49,606 bases of DNA, from NCBI GenBank assembly GCA_002418765.1, contig DIET01000017.1, forward strand, positions 78,854 through 128,459, written 5' to 3'. A program made the position numbers and the translations under genes. The DNA is from Peptococcaceae bacterium UBA5767. GTDB lineage: Bacteria > Bacillota > TC1 > UBA5767. Of the stretch, positions 1-9,012 are shown in pieces. A model generated the notes under the pieces. The model saw only the letters and a list, made by a program, of their open reading frames with translations, had not been told where the DNA came from and ran no database searches. Each line of letters begins with the position of its first letter. Position 1 is the first letter of the stretch.

Positions 1-26
1 GCGTCTGCCAGTTCCGCCACTTCGGC
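1..26 (-). tRNA. tRNA-Leu, 5' part only (runs off left edge)
   Basis: Read on the minus strand from 26 to 1 the sequence is a typical tRNA-Leu 5' end: acceptor strand GCCGAAG, then TGGCGGAA and the Leu-type D-loop GGCAGACGC. The anticodon and long variable arm lie outside the window, so the isoacceptor is unknown. A near-consensus promoter lies just upstream on the same strand at 55-83. Confidence 0.8.
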
Positions 27-54
27 AAGTGGCTTGTTCAGATGAACAATTGAA

Positions 55-83
55 ATAATACATCATGTAGGGTTTTAAGTCAA
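55..83 (-). promoter_or_regulatory. sigma-A-type promoter of the minus-strand tRNA
   Basis: Minus-strand -35 TTGACT (83-78), 17-base spacer, -10 TATTAT (60-55). It lies about 30 bases before the tRNA 5' end, the expected place for a stable-RNA promoter. Confidence 0.7.
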
Positions 84-107
84 TATGAAAGTTCAATTTT
101 TCTTTTG

Positions 108-136
108 TTGCCAAGCATGGTGATAATCTGTACACT
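108..136 (+). promoter_or_regulatory. putative promoter of the sigma/anti-sigma operon
   Basis: TTGCCA (108-113), 17-base spacer, TACACT (131-136), followed by a purine-rich leader and the ribosome site AAAGGGGG (about 156-163). It resembles a housekeeping promoter. No clear ECF-type autoregulatory promoter (AAC...CGT) was recognised. Confidence 0.5.
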
Positions 137-170
137 ATGAAGAGAGAATAGGTGAAAGGGGGCGTTTAGG

Positions 171-770
171 ATGCCAAGTGACATTGAGCTTATCGAACAA
201 TTCAGCAACGGAGATCACGATGCCTTCGAATTGTTGATTGTGCGCTATGAGGCTAAAATCTATTCTACTTGTTACTATTTTTTGAAAAATAAAGAAGATG
301 CTGAAGATGTGGCTCAGGAAGTAATCATCAAGCTGTATCGCAAATTACATACCTATAGAAAAGAGGCAGCTTTTAGCACTTGGCTTAATTATATATCTGC
401 CAACGCCTGTCGCGATTATTTGCGTAAGAAGAAAAGAAATCAGGTGTATTATCTAGATGAAGATATTCAGACTAAAGATGGCCATCTGAATCGTGAAATT
501 GCCTCTGAGGATCGATTGCCGGATGAGGTGACTGAACAAAAAGAATTGCAGGATTTATTGCAAGTGGCTTTGTTTACTTTGAGTGATGAGCACCGACAGA
601 TTCTGTTGATGCGAGAATACCAGACACTTAGTTATGAAGAGATTGCCGAGATTCTCGAACTATCTATCGGCACAGTCAAGTCAAGGATATACCGTGCCAG
701 ACAAGATTTGAAAGCATATTTGAGTCAGTCGGAACATATGCAAGAATATTTGCGTCAAAATAATAACTGA
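171..770 (+). CDS. ECF-type RNA polymerase sigma factor
   Basis: A 199-residue sigma-70-family factor with only regions 2 and 4, the hallmark of ECF/group IV factors. Region 2 spans about residues 10-90, with the acidic NKEDAEDVAQEV helix and the AFSTWLNYISANACRDYLRK promoter-melting segment. Region 4 spans about 130-185, with the LSYEEIAEILELSIGTVKSRI helix-turn-helix. The ATG follows a strong AAAGGGGG ribosome site. The stop is 15 bases before a gene with a zinc-binding anti-sigma N-terminus, so the two form the usual sigma/anti-sigma pair. Length and architecture are like SigW/RpoE-type factors; the inducing stress cannot be read from sequence. Confidence 0.95.
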   Translation: MPSDIELIEQFSNGDHDAFELLIVRYEAKIYSTCYYFLKNKEDAEDVAQEVIIKLYRKLHTYRKEAAFSTWLNYISANACRDYLRKKKRNQVYYLDEDIQTKDGHLNREIASEDRLPDEVTEQKELQDLLQVALFTLSDEHRQILLMREYQTLSYEEIAEILELSIGTVKSRIYRARQDLKAYLSQSEHMQEYLRQNNN

Positions 771-784
771 GAAAGGAGGTTCCT

Positions 785-1576
785 ATGGATTGCAAACAGT
801 GTATTGAATGGATAGACTTAGCCATAGATGAAGAATTGGACGTGCAAGAAGAAAGATTTTTGCAGCATCTATCAATCTGTCCAGAATGCAAAAAAGAATA
901 TGAAGATACAAAATATATATTGCAAACCATACGAATGCTCCCGGACATGGAAGTACCTGATGGTTTACGCAATCGTTGGAAAAGTGCCATTCAAGAGGAA
1001 AGAAATTCCCGGAAAATCTCACCATGGTGGAGAAAAAGAGGCATGCACATTTTCATGGGTTTGGCTGCTGCTGCCATCTTGTTTTTGATGAATCCATTGG
1101 CGATGTTAAATAGATCAGATGACGTTGCATTTAGAGATGCGCCGGTTATGGATAGTGCAGTCATGGAGGAAGCCGTTCAGGAGCCAGAGGATGCCTTGTT
1201 GAAAGAGGGTGTGGTTAAGCCAGAAGATGATCAAACTATGGGTATAATGGCCGCAGAGCCATCTGATCCCTTGATGGAAGCTTGTGATTCTGCTTTTGGT
1301 TTGGCTTCTTTTGAAAATGATATAGATATTACATATTGTTTGAATGTAACCCAGCAGGAAGCGTTGGAATCTTTTTTGAAAGACCAGCAATTGGCCTACA
1401 GTCTTATCACCGATCTGGATAATAAGACAACGACATTGTCTTTTGTCATGACTCCTTCGCAGTATGAGGCATTATCCGAGTGGTTGATACAACAAGGCAG
1501 TTTACTCATGGCTGAAGATAGGGCCATGGAGGCCTCTGATCTGATAGAAGTACAGATCTTATTGGTTGAGGAATGA
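785..1576 (+). CDS. membrane anti-sigma factor with N-terminal zinc finger
   Basis: A 263-residue protein. The N-terminus carries an HC2-type anti-sigma zinc-binding motif (Cys3/Cys6 region, His28-x3-Cys32-x2-Cys35), and one transmembrane helix spans about residues 87-108. The remaining ~150 residues would lie outside the membrane and are rich in acidic residues. This is the family layout for an ECF anti-sigma factor: the cytosolic finger holds the sigma factor and the extracytoplasmic part senses stress, usually through regulated proteolysis. It begins 15 bases after the sigma gene with an AAAGGAGG ribosome site, so it is co-transcribed. I do not recognise the outer domain. An intrinsic terminator closes the operon. 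Confidence 0.88.
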   Translation: MDCKQCIEWIDLAIDEELDVQEERFLQHLSICPECKKEYEDTKYILQTIRMLPDMEVPDGLRNRWKSAIQEERNSRKISPWWRKRGMHIFMGLAAAAILFLMNPLAMLNRSDDVAFRDAPVMDSAVMEEAVQEPEDALLKEGVVKPEDDQTMGIMAAEPSDPLMEACDSAFGLASFENDIDITYCLNVTQQEALESFLKDQQLAYSLITDLDNKTTTLSFVMTPSQYEALSEWLIQQGSLLMAEDRAMEASDLIEVQILLVEE

Positions 1577-1583
1577 ACTGGGA

Positions 1584-1625
1584 CGAAGCTATGCTCACAA
1601 AAAGGAGCATAGCTCGTTTTTTTTT
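1584..1625 (+). terminator. intrinsic terminator after the anti-sigma gene
   Basis: A 9-bp perfect stem, GCTATGCTC (1588-1596) with GAGCATAGC (1605-1613), extended by CGA/TCG, is followed by nine T. Confidence 0.92.
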
Positions 1626-1662
1626 GGTATGATAAAGGAAGACAAAAAATGAGGATGGATTT

Positions 1663-4281
1663 ATGAGCGAGAAAATGATATTGATTGATGGGAATTCCCT
1701 GTTGCACAGGGCTTTTCATGCAATACCTTTGCTGGAAACCAAATCAGGGCTAACCACCAATGCGGTATATGGTTTTCTGACGATGCTGTTTAGATTGTTG
1801 GAGGAAGAAAAACCTGATTATCTGATTATTGCCTTTGATAAAGGGAAAAGCACTTTTCGCCACAGGATGTATGATGGCTATAAAGCTACACGTAAACCAA
1901 GCCTTCCGGAATTGCAAGAGCAGTTCAAAACCATCCGAGAGGCGATGGAGGCAATGGGTCTTAGCTATGTGGAAATGGATGAATATGAGGCGGACGATAT
2001 TTTGGGTGCCTATGCCAAAAACGCTTCCCGAAAAGGCATAAATTCCTTAATCGTTACAGGAGACAAGGATGCGTTGCAGTTAATTGACGAACATATTTCT
2101 GTGCTGTATACCAAGAGAGGAATCTCGTTGACCGAACGTTGTGACGAGGCATTTATTCGTGATAAGTACAATCTGCGACCAAAGCAGTTGATTGATGTCA
2201 AGGCTCTTATGGGGGATCCTTCTGATAATATCCCAGGGGTACCGGGGGTAGGTGAAAAAACTGCATTGAAGCTGATCCAGAGCTACAATAGTTTGGATGG
2301 AGTTTACGAACATTTAACGGATATCGCAGGGAAGAAATTATTAGAGAATTTGCAACTTTATCAAGAACAAGCCAGATTGAGTTATAAGCTAGGTAGAATC
2401 AATACTCATATTGATGATTTGGTCGACCTGAGTACGTATCGATTTCAGGGTATTAAGGAAAAAACATCTGCTGATTTATTCCGTCGATTGGAGTTTACCA
2501 GCTTGTTAAAAAAAATCAATGTTCTGCCTACCGATGACGCTGGTACAAGCTCTGTTGAAAAAAAGAGCCGGAAATCATATCCGGTGAAGCAGTTTGATGA
2601 TTTAACAGCGTGGGAGGAGTATGTTGCAGCACTGGATACCGGGCGGGTGGCCATTTATCTCGACTTTGAGAGAAACCTGCAGGAATGCAACATACACAAG
2701 GTGAGTTTATTTGATGGGGAAACAGTGGGAGAGTTCGTTCCCTTTATGGCGACACCAAAACAAGCGAAGACATTTTTAGAAGTAGCTATGAAACGCAAAG
2801 ACCTGGTTGTGATTTCTGCACAAGCCAAAGCACTGGTTACTTTGTGCAAACAATATAAGATTGATTGTAGCCAGGTTGAAGATTTGTCCATCATGGCTCA
2901 TTTGTTGGAAGCAGAGCAACGAGATGTGAGCGGCTCGGAAATCATTGCGATGTATGTAGAAGAAAATTTAGCGAAAGAAGAGTCTGAAGTTTTGTCGATT
3001 GGATCCTATTTGGCTTATGATATTCTTTTGCAAAAATTGGACAGTGAGGGATTATTGAGCTTATACCGAGATGTAGAGCTCCCTTTGTTATATGTTTTAT
3101 GTGATATGGAGATCCATGGGGTTCGGGTTGATATGGATTATTTAGAAACGATGAAAGCGCAGTTGCAGGAGATGATCCAGGGGCTTGAACAAGAAATTTT
3201 TCAGTTGGCGGGAGAGAATTTTAACATCAACAGTCCCAAACAATTGGCCGTTGTTCTTTTTGAGAGTCTTAAGCTGACAACCTTGAAGAAAACCAAGACG
3301 GGCTATTCGACAGATGCCGAAGTGTTGGAAAAAATTAGCCATGAACACCCTATTGTTCCCTTGATTTTGGAATATAGGAAATGGGTAAAACTTCAGTCGA
3401 CTTATGTGGAAGGTTTGTTGGATCTAGGAAGAAGGGAAAATGGCGTCATTCACACTACCTATAACCAGACGGTAACTGCTACTGGCAGATTGTCTAGCAC
3501 AGATCCAAATCTGCAGAATATTCCCATTCGCTCCGAGGAATCCAAACTGATTCGTAGAGCGTTCATGTCTGTTTATCCGGGCAATATACTTTTGGCTGCT
3601 GATTATTCTCAAATCGAGTTGCGGGTCCTTGCACATCTCTCGCAGGATAAGAAAATGATCGATGCATACCTTCATGATGAAGACATTCATACTGCGACAG
3701 CCAGTGAGGTCTTTGATGTGCCAAAAGACATGGTAAATGCTGCATTACGAAGAAAAGCCAAGGCGGTCAATTTTGGGATAGTTTATGGCATTAGTGATTA
3801 TGGGTTATCCAGGGATTTGAACATCCCGGTCCCGGAAGCCAAAGCTTATATCGAAACATATTTTAACCGGTATCCAGGCGTGAAGTCTTTTATTGATAGT
3901 ACGATTCGTGAAGCCAGGGATACGGGCGAAGTCCGGACCATTTTGAATCGAAAAAGACGTATACGAAATATCAAGAGCAGCAATTACAATGCCAGAAGTG
4001 CAGCTGAAAGAATGGCCATGAATACGCCGGTGCAGGGTTCAGCAGCGGATATAATCAAGTTGGCAATGATCAAAGTGAAGAAGATGATAGAAGAAAGAGG
4101 GCTCCAAGCACAGATGATTCTTCAAGTTCATGATGAAATCATCATTGAACTGCCTCGGGAAGAATTGGATGAAGTGGTTCTGTTGCTACAGGAATGCATG
4201 ACTGGTGCAATAACGTTAGATGTGCCCCTTGAGGTTGATTGTAAGGTTGGTTCCACTTGGTATGACATGGAGGAGATATAA
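1663..4281 (+). CDS. polA: DNA polymerase I
   Basis: An 872-residue family A DNA polymerase for Okazaki fragment processing and repair synthesis. The N-terminal 5'-nuclease domain (about 1-290) has GDPSDNIPGVPGVGEKTA. The middle 3'-5' exonuclease fold (about 300-470) looks partly degenerate: a DFE and a YLAYD resemble motifs I and III, but the Asn-x3-Asp of motif II is not seen. The C-terminal polymerase domain is intact, with DPNLQNIPIR, motif A DYSQIELRVLAH, O-helix RRKAKAVNFGIVYG and motif C QVHDE. Length matches Bacillus-type PolI. The stop overlaps the mutM start (TAATG), so translation is probably coupled within polA-mutM-coaE. Confidence 0.98.
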   Translation: MSEKMILIDGNSLLHRAFHAIPLLETKSGLTTNAVYGFLTMLFRLLEEEKPDYLIIAFDKGKSTFRHRMYDGYKATRKPSLPELQEQFKTIREAMEAMGLSYVEMDEYEADDILGAYAKNASRKGINSLIVTGDKDALQLIDEHISVLYTKRGISLTERCDEAFIRDKYNLRPKQLIDVKALMGDPSDNIPGVPGVGEKTALKLIQSYNSLDGVYEHLTDIAGKKLLENLQLYQEQARLSYKLGRINTHIDDLVDLSTYRFQGIKEKTSADLFRRLEFTSLLKKINVLPTDDAGTSSVEKKSRKSYPVKQFDDLTAWEEYVAALDTGRVAIYLDFERNLQECNIHKVSLFDGETVGEFVPFMATPKQAKTFLEVAMKRKDLVVISAQAKALVTLCKQYKIDCSQVEDLSIMAHLLEAEQRDVSGSEIIAMYVEENLAKEESEVLSIGSYLAYDILLQKLDSEGLLSLYRDVELPLLYVLCDMEIHGVRVDMDYLETMKAQLQEMIQGLEQEIFQLAGENFNINSPKQLAVVLFESLKLTTLKKTKTGYSTDAEVLEKISHEHPIVPLILEYRKWVKLQSTYVEGLLDLGRRENGVIHTTYNQTVTATGRLSSTDPNLQNIPIRSEESKLIRRAFMSVYPGNILLAADYSQIELRVLAHLSQDKKMIDAYLHDEDIHTATASEVFDVPKDMVNAALRRKAKAVNFGIVYGISDYGLSRDLNIPVPEAKAYIETYFNRYPGVKSFIDSTIREARDTGEVRTILNRKRRIRNIKSSNYNARSAAERMAMNTPVQGSAADIIKLAMIKVKKMIEERGLQAQMILQVHDEIIIELPREELDEVVLLLQECMTGAITLDVPLEVDCKVGSTWYDMEEI

Positions 4282-5108
4282 TGCCGGAATTGCCTGAAGT
4301 AGAAAGCATACGACGTCAACTAAGTGCAACTGTCGTGGAGCGTCCTATTCGCGGCGTGAGCATTTTTCGTTCGAGCATGATTATGAATACAGAGGCAGTT
4401 TATTTTCAAGAGATTTTCAGAGAAAATGAATTTCGAAGTTTTGATCGTAGAGGGAAATATCTTCTTGGTTATTTGAAGACAAACCACTTATTGGTCGTTC
4501 ATTTGGGGATGACAGGCCAGTTGTACAATGCTTGTGAGGAAGAGCCTAAGAAGAATCATACACATATTATTTGGCAATTTTCAGATGCTATGGAGTTGCG
4601 TTATCGGGATGTCCGTCGGTTTGGGAAAGTGTACCTTTTGGATCATACTGATTATACGGTCATTCCAGGATTGAGTAGGATGGGGCCGGAGCCATTGGAT
4701 GAGGGTTTTCATTTGGAACAGTGGTTGGATCTTTTTTATGACAAACAAAAGGGACCTATCAAACGATATCTATTGGATCAGCATTTTATTGCAGGCATAG
4801 GAAATATTTATGCGGATGAATCACTGTTTAGGGCTAAAATTGATCCGCGAAGAGAAATTGGCAGCTTGTCGAGGAAAGAAAAAATTCTCTTATACCAGTC
4901 TATACGAGAAATTTTAAGCGTAGCAATAGAACAAGGAGGATCAAGCATTCAGGATTATATCAATGCGCGTGGACAAAAAGGTGGCTTTCAGGACAGTCAT
5001 TGTGTATATGGGAAGAAGGATATGCCGTGCGTTATCTGTGGTCAACCTTTGAGGATGTGTAAAATTGCCGGCCGTACGACAACGTATTGTCGTTTCTGCC
5101 AGAAGTAG
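4281..5108 (+). CDS. mutM: formamidopyrimidine-DNA glycosylase (MutM/Fpg)
   Basis: A 275-residue base-excision enzyme that removes 8-oxoguanine and formamidopyrimidines and nicks the abasic site. It starts MPELPEVES, so after Met removal the catalytic Pro is N-terminal and is followed by the essential Glu. The helix-two-turn-helix region includes GIGNIYADESL. The C-terminal zinc finger is complete (Cys250, Cys253, Cys270, Cys273), preceded by the conserved YINARGQKGGFQ stretch. It lies between polA and coaE, a common Bacillota order, and its start overlaps the polA stop by one base. Confidence 0.98.
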   Translation: MPELPEVESIRRQLSATVVERPIRGVSIFRSSMIMNTEAVYFQEIFRENEFRSFDRRGKYLLGYLKTNHLLVVHLGMTGQLYNACEEEPKKNHTHIIWQFSDAMELRYRDVRRFGKVYLLDHTDYTVIPGLSRMGPEPLDEGFHLEQWLDLFYDKQKGPIKRYLLDQHFIAGIGNIYADESLFRAKIDPRREIGSLSRKEKILLYQSIREILSVAIEQGGSSIQDYINARGQKGGFQDSHCVYGKKDMPCVICGQPLRMCKIAGRTTTYCRFCQK

Positions 5109-5114
5109 GTATGT

Positions 5115-5702
5115 ATGATTATTGGGATTACAGGAAATATGGGAACAGGAAAAAGCACTGTGGCTAGAATGCTTGCACAAAAAGGTGCGTTGCATATCGA
5201 TGTGGACCAAGTGGCCAAGGATATCATGCAGAATGATGAAGCTGTTTTACAAAGTATCGTTCATGAATTTGGAGACGCTTTTTTATGTAAACAGGGAACA
5301 TTGGATTATAAAATGCTGGGTGCGCGTGTTTTTGGAGATCAAGCTTCTTTGACAAAACTTGAGGCACTGGTTCATCCTAAAACGATACAAGAGGTTCGCA
5401 ACTTGGTAGACACTTATTCTGACCATAGGGATGTTGTTATTGATGCAGCGTTGTTGGTGGAAACAGATATGCATCTGGAAGTAGATCAAATTTGGGTAAC
5501 CCATTGCACTGAAGAAATTCAGTTGCAGAGGATTCAACAACGGAGTAGCCTGACGAAAGATGAGATTCAGAAACGTTTGGCCGCACAGATGCCTTATGAA
5601 AAAAAGAAAGAGTATGCTCATCATTTGATTGATACGAGTGGGGGTTTGGAAGCACTTCAAAAAACGGTAGATGAGCTTTGGCAAACGTTGCAGGAGCAGT
5701 AG
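5115..5702 (+). CDS. coaE: dephospho-CoA kinase
   Basis: A 195-residue P-loop kinase for the last step of coenzyme A synthesis, phosphorylating the ribose 3'-hydroxyl of dephospho-CoA. The P-loop GNMGTGKST is at residues 7-15. The HIDVDQVAKDIM segment matches the family D-(A/Q)-x-A substrate region, and the lid and C-terminal helices have normal length. It starts 6 bases after mutM, with only a weak ribosome site, consistent with coupling. A short inverted repeat just after the stop (about 5698-5722) has no T-tract, so it is not called a terminator. Confidence 0.96.
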   Translation: MIIGITGNMGTGKSTVARMLAQKGALHIDVDQVAKDIMQNDEAVLQSIVHEFGDAFLCKQGTLDYKMLGARVFGDQASLTKLEALVHPKTIQEVRNLVDTYSDHRDVVIDAALLVETDMHLEVDQIWVTHCTEEIQLQRIQQRSSLTKDEIQKRLAAQMPYEKKKEYAHHLIDTSGGLEALQKTVDELWQTLQEQ

Positions 5703-5736
5703 AAATTTATTTCTTTTCTACTTGGCTTAGGGTAAG

Positions 5737-6804
5737 ATGAAGAATATAAATGTGATGAGGTATATGATTTTGACAGAGCTTAAAAATCTAGAACAGGTGA
5801 AATCTTACAAGGTAAGTGAAGAACGGTTATTTTTTTCTGCGACACATGAAGAAATTCTCGATGGCTATACCAGTGATATATATTTTGTGAAAACAAGGGA
5901 AATTCTGGATAAAATGGGCCGGGGAGATACACATGTAGTCGCTGAAATTTTTGCCCGACGCCAAGGCGTTTTTGCTGGAATTGATGAGGTCAAAAACCTT
6001 CTTCAAGGACGTGGCATCGAGGCATATGCTTTGTCTGAGGGGGCTACTTTCCATGAAAATGAAGTCGTCCTGAGATTGGAAGGATCGTATAATCAGTTTG
6101 GCATGTATGAAACGGTTATCTTAGGAATGTTAGCCAGTTCTAGCGGATGGGCAACTGCAGCCAGTCAGGTTGTCTATGCTGCTGGGAATAAGCCGGTGTA
6201 TTCCTTTGGAGCCAGACATGTCCACCCTGCTGTAGCTCCTGTGATGGAACGTGCAGCATTGGTGGGAGGAGCCAAAGGAGCGAGTTGCATTGTGGCAGCA
6301 AAATTGATGGGGCAAGACCCAGTAGGAACGGTACCGCATGCTATTTTTTTGGTTTTGGGTGATACGCTGGAAGGAGCCATTGGTTATGATAAATATATGC
6401 CTTTGGATGAACCTCGTATGATTTTGGTAGATACGTTCCAGGATGAAGCCATAGAGGCTTTGCGGGTTGCTGATTTTTTCAAAGAAAAACTCAAAGGTGT
6501 CCGCCTGGACACCCCCAGTGAACGTGGCGGTGTCACTCCTGGATTGGTGAGGGAGGTTCGAGCACGCTTAGATCAGCACGGGTATCCATATGTCCAATTG
6601 TTTGTATCGGGAGGATTGACCCCAGAACGCATTGAAATTCTGGTTGAAGCAGGCGCAGATGCTTTTGGGGTAGGTAGTTATATCTCTGGTGCTTCAGCCA
6701 TTGATATGACCATGGATATCAAACAAGTGAATGGGCAGGCGGTTGCAAAACGGGGCAGAATACCAGGATTATCTGAAAATGTAAGATTGAGAAAATTAGG
6801 GTAA
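5737..6804 (+). CDS. nicotinate phosphoribosyltransferase (short type)
   Basis: A 355-residue enzyme of the nicotinate/quinolinate phosphoribosyltransferase fold, which joins nicotinate to PRPP for NAD salvage. The length and motifs (YSFGARHVHPAVAPVMERAALVGG, GTVPHAIFLVLGDT, VDTFQDE, RLDTPSERGG, LFVSGGLTPERI, GVGSYISGA) fit the short NAPRTase group seen in archaea and many Firmicutes, not the ~490-residue PncB type. The chosen ATG has a TTAGGGTAAG ribosome site; in-frame ATGs six and nine codons on are alternatives. NadC (quinolinate as substrate) is the main alternative, but NadC is usually ~280 residues with different motifs. Confidence 0.85.
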   Translation: MKNINVMRYMILTELKNLEQVKSYKVSEERLFFSATHEEILDGYTSDIYFVKTREILDKMGRGDTHVVAEIFARRQGVFAGIDEVKNLLQGRGIEAYALSEGATFHENEVVLRLEGSYNQFGMYETVILGMLASSSGWATAASQVVYAAGNKPVYSFGARHVHPAVAPVMERAALVGGAKGASCIVAAKLMGQDPVGTVPHAIFLVLGDTLEGAIGYDKYMPLDEPRMILVDTFQDEAIEALRVADFFKEKLKGVRLDTPSERGGVTPGLVREVRARLDQHGYPYVQLFVSGGLTPERIEILVEAGADAFGVGSYISGASAIDMTMDIKQVNGQAVAKRGRIPGLSENVRLRKLG

Positions 6805-6840
6805 AATTTCAAAAGTAGCCGTTATTTATGAGGAGATGGT

Positions 6841-8358
6841 ATGGCCCGAAGGTCTTTGTTAAGAAAGTATTTAATCATATTTCTTTTGATTATTCTTATT
6901 ACTTTTCTATCGGTATATCTGATACAACGCAGCTTCTCGCGACAAGTGGAGTCACCATCCGTGGTCGGAGGTGGTTTGGTGGAAAACAGTGTTGAGCGGA
7001 TTGCAGTGATGGAAATCCCAGAAACATTGGATCCACTTTACCAAGAAAGTATGGTTGAACATGCCTTGTGTTCTATGCTGTATCAGACGTTGTTTGAAAA
7101 AAAGGGTGAGAGCTATGAAGCTTCATCTTTGATAGCAGAATATTCATTTTCTGATCAAAAATTAACTATTTCGCTAAACCCAGAGAGTAGATTTCATGGC
7201 GGAAGCAGGGTAAGTGCTTCGGACATCAAACACACATTGGAGCGAGCTATTGTTCACGGTAGTCGGAGCGGATTGGCATTGAGTCATATGTTGAATCGGT
7301 TGGAGGGTTATGATGACTTTTTGGAAGGGAAAACAGAAGATTTAACAGGTATTCTTGTAGAAAATTCGAATACATTGGTTTTGACGTGGTCAGGGGATTT
7401 GGCATTATTACAGGAAATATTGAGTTTGCCTCAATTGGCCATTTTGGAACAGGCAACATTATTTCGGAGCAATCAGTATGGTATTTATTTGGGAGAGAAC
7501 ATGAGACCAACCATCAATGGATCAGGTTATGCTAGATTGATAGCGTGGAGTCCTGAGGGGATGGTTTTTGAATTACATTCCCCGAGCAATCCGTTTACAG
7601 ACTTACGCTTGGAGGTGTATTTTGAGCAGGATATAGACTTTTTATTAAGAGAGCTTGAACTGAGTAATCTGGATGGCTTTTTGAGCGATCATCTGATTTT
7701 AGCCGAACAGACAAGGCATTATTCGAATTTGGAATTATTACAAGAAAAATTATCTTCGGGTAGGGCTCTTTATTTGCGGATGTCTGAAAAAAAGGAGGAG
7801 CCGTTGGTAGCGTGTCTTGCTTTGGCTTTGAATCGTAGTAAATTGTTGCCAGCGACGGGTTGGGAGAATACTCTTTCGACCATGATCCATCCCAAGTTAA
7901 GAACAGAAGAGGATCTGCTCTTTTATGAAAACCAAGAGATTGCCAGAAATACTTGGTCTGTTAATGAAGTACAATGGAGGCAAGTAAGCCTAGGCATGGT
8001 TGAAAAAGAAATGGTAAACAAAGTAACTCTCAAGCTGAAAGATCATTTTTCAGCACTGGGTATCCCTGTCATCCTCGTTGAATATAACACCATGTTTGAT
8101 TTGGTCTACGCATTGCAAGAGGGGGAAATTGATGGGTATGTCGGACAGTACTTTTCTAGTAGCGTGTTGCCATCAGGTGGCTTGTATGTGATGGGTGTTT
8201 CTGCTGATGTCACAGCGCAAGGGGATGAAGCTATTGGCCCTTTAAGTGGAATTAGGACCAGTCGGTTGTGGATGCCGTTGATGCAAAATGAACAATATTG
8301 GGTAACAACCTCAGATGCTGATCCTGGTTTTTTTTGGGAAATATTAAATATGATGTAA
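6841..8358 (+). CDS. membrane-anchored family-5 extracellular solute-binding protein
   Basis: A 505-residue protein with the oligopeptide/nickel-type solute-binding fold (SBP_bac_5). PETLDPLYQESMVEHALCSMLYQTLFE followed by a RFHGGSRVSASDIKHTLERAI stretch is the classic N-terminal lobe. It has no lipobox cysteine; residues about 9-27 form one uncleaved-looking transmembrane helix with basic residues before it. The substrate is unknown. No permease or ATPase genes of this family are beside it; it sits between NAD salvage and a VanZ-like gene, with AGGAG before the start. It may serve a remote transporter or act as a sensor or binding module. Confidence 0.8.
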   Translation: MARRSLLRKYLIIFLLIILITFLSVYLIQRSFSRQVESPSVVGGGLVENSVERIAVMEIPETLDPLYQESMVEHALCSMLYQTLFEKKGESYEASSLIAEYSFSDQKLTISLNPESRFHGGSRVSASDIKHTLERAIVHGSRSGLALSHMLNRLEGYDDFLEGKTEDLTGILVENSNTLVLTWSGDLALLQEILSLPQLAILEQATLFRSNQYGIYLGENMRPTINGSGYARLIAWSPEGMVFELHSPSNPFTDLRLEVYFEQDIDFLLRELELSNLDGFLSDHLILAEQTRHYSNLELLQEKLSSGRALYLRMSEKKEEPLVACLALALNRSKLLPATGWENTLSTMIHPKLRTEEDLLFYENQEIARNTWSVNEVQWRQVSLGMVEKEMVNKVTLKLKDHFSALGIPVILVEYNTMFDLVYALQEGEIDGYVGQYFSSSVLPSGGLYVMGVSADVTAQGDEAIGPLSGIRTSRLWMPLMQNEQYWVTTSDADPGFFWEILNMM

Positions 8359-8367
8359 GGGGATTTT

Positions 8368-8991
8368 ATGACGTATTTCATAATGGAAGTGGGGAATTTG
8401 CTGAAGATTCCGGGATTGATTCCAGTTTGGGGAATAATGGGATTGGTGCTATATATATCCATACGTACCAAAATCTCGTCATCTGGAAGGCCAATGCGCA
8501 AAAGCAAAGAAATAATCATATTTTTGTTGTCAATTTACATGGTTGCTCTGGTTGCCTTTTTATCCCCATTGTCGTTGAGTAGTGGTTTTTTATCCTTGGT
8601 TCGATGGAGAGAATTCTTGCATCCCTTGTATGTTAACATGATGCCCTTTCAGACTATTTTTCGCTACACACCAGGGTCAAATGTATTCTATTTTAATATT
8701 TTCGGTAATGTATTGTTGTTTGTACCGGTAGGCTTTTTGTTTTCATATGTTTCGCTTCGCGCGGAATGGTGGAGAAATGCCCTAAGATGTATGTTTTTTT
8801 CTGTTTTGATGGAGTTGAGCCAATTGGCTTCGTTTCGTGTCTCTGATGTGGATGATATTTTATTGAATACCATAGGCGCCTTGATAGGAATATTTTTGTA
8901 TCATTCTGTGGGGATATTTTTTGGTATTGGTACCTCTGATCTGAATATAGACCACCTGGAAAACATGATTGACAATGTAGAAACAGGATGA
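8368..8991 (+). CDS. VanZ-like membrane protein
   Basis: A 207-residue polytopic membrane protein with about five helices. The FNIFGNVLLFVPVGFL segment and the acidic SDVDDILLNTIGALIG segment are the VanZ-family signatures. VanZ gives low-level teicoplanin resistance in enterococci, but most family members have no defined role. The gene starts 10 bases after the solute-binding protein with a GGGGA ribosome site, so the two are probably co-transcribed. No other van genes are nearby, so this should not be read as glycopeptide resistance. Confidence 0.85.
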   Translation: MTYFIMEVGNLLKIPGLIPVWGIMGLVLYISIRTKISSSGRPMRKSKEIIIFLLSIYMVALVAFLSPLSLSSGFLSLVRWREFLHPLYVNMMPFQTIFRYTPGSNVFYFNIFGNVLLFVPVGFLFSYVSLRAEWWRNALRCMFFSVLMELSQLASFRVSDVDDILLNTIGALIGIFLYHSVGIFFGIGTSDLNIDHLENMIDNVETG

Positions 8992-9012
8992 TATCCTTAG
9001 TATAAGATGTCA

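Noticed and set aside
5698..5722. Inverted repeat after coaE as a terminator
   Set aside because: The stem is AT-rich and no T-tract follows; it could be chance.
8368..8991. Glycopeptide resistance locus because of the VanZ-like gene
   Set aside because: No vanH/A/X or sensor genes are nearby, and VanZ-like proteins are widespread without such a role.
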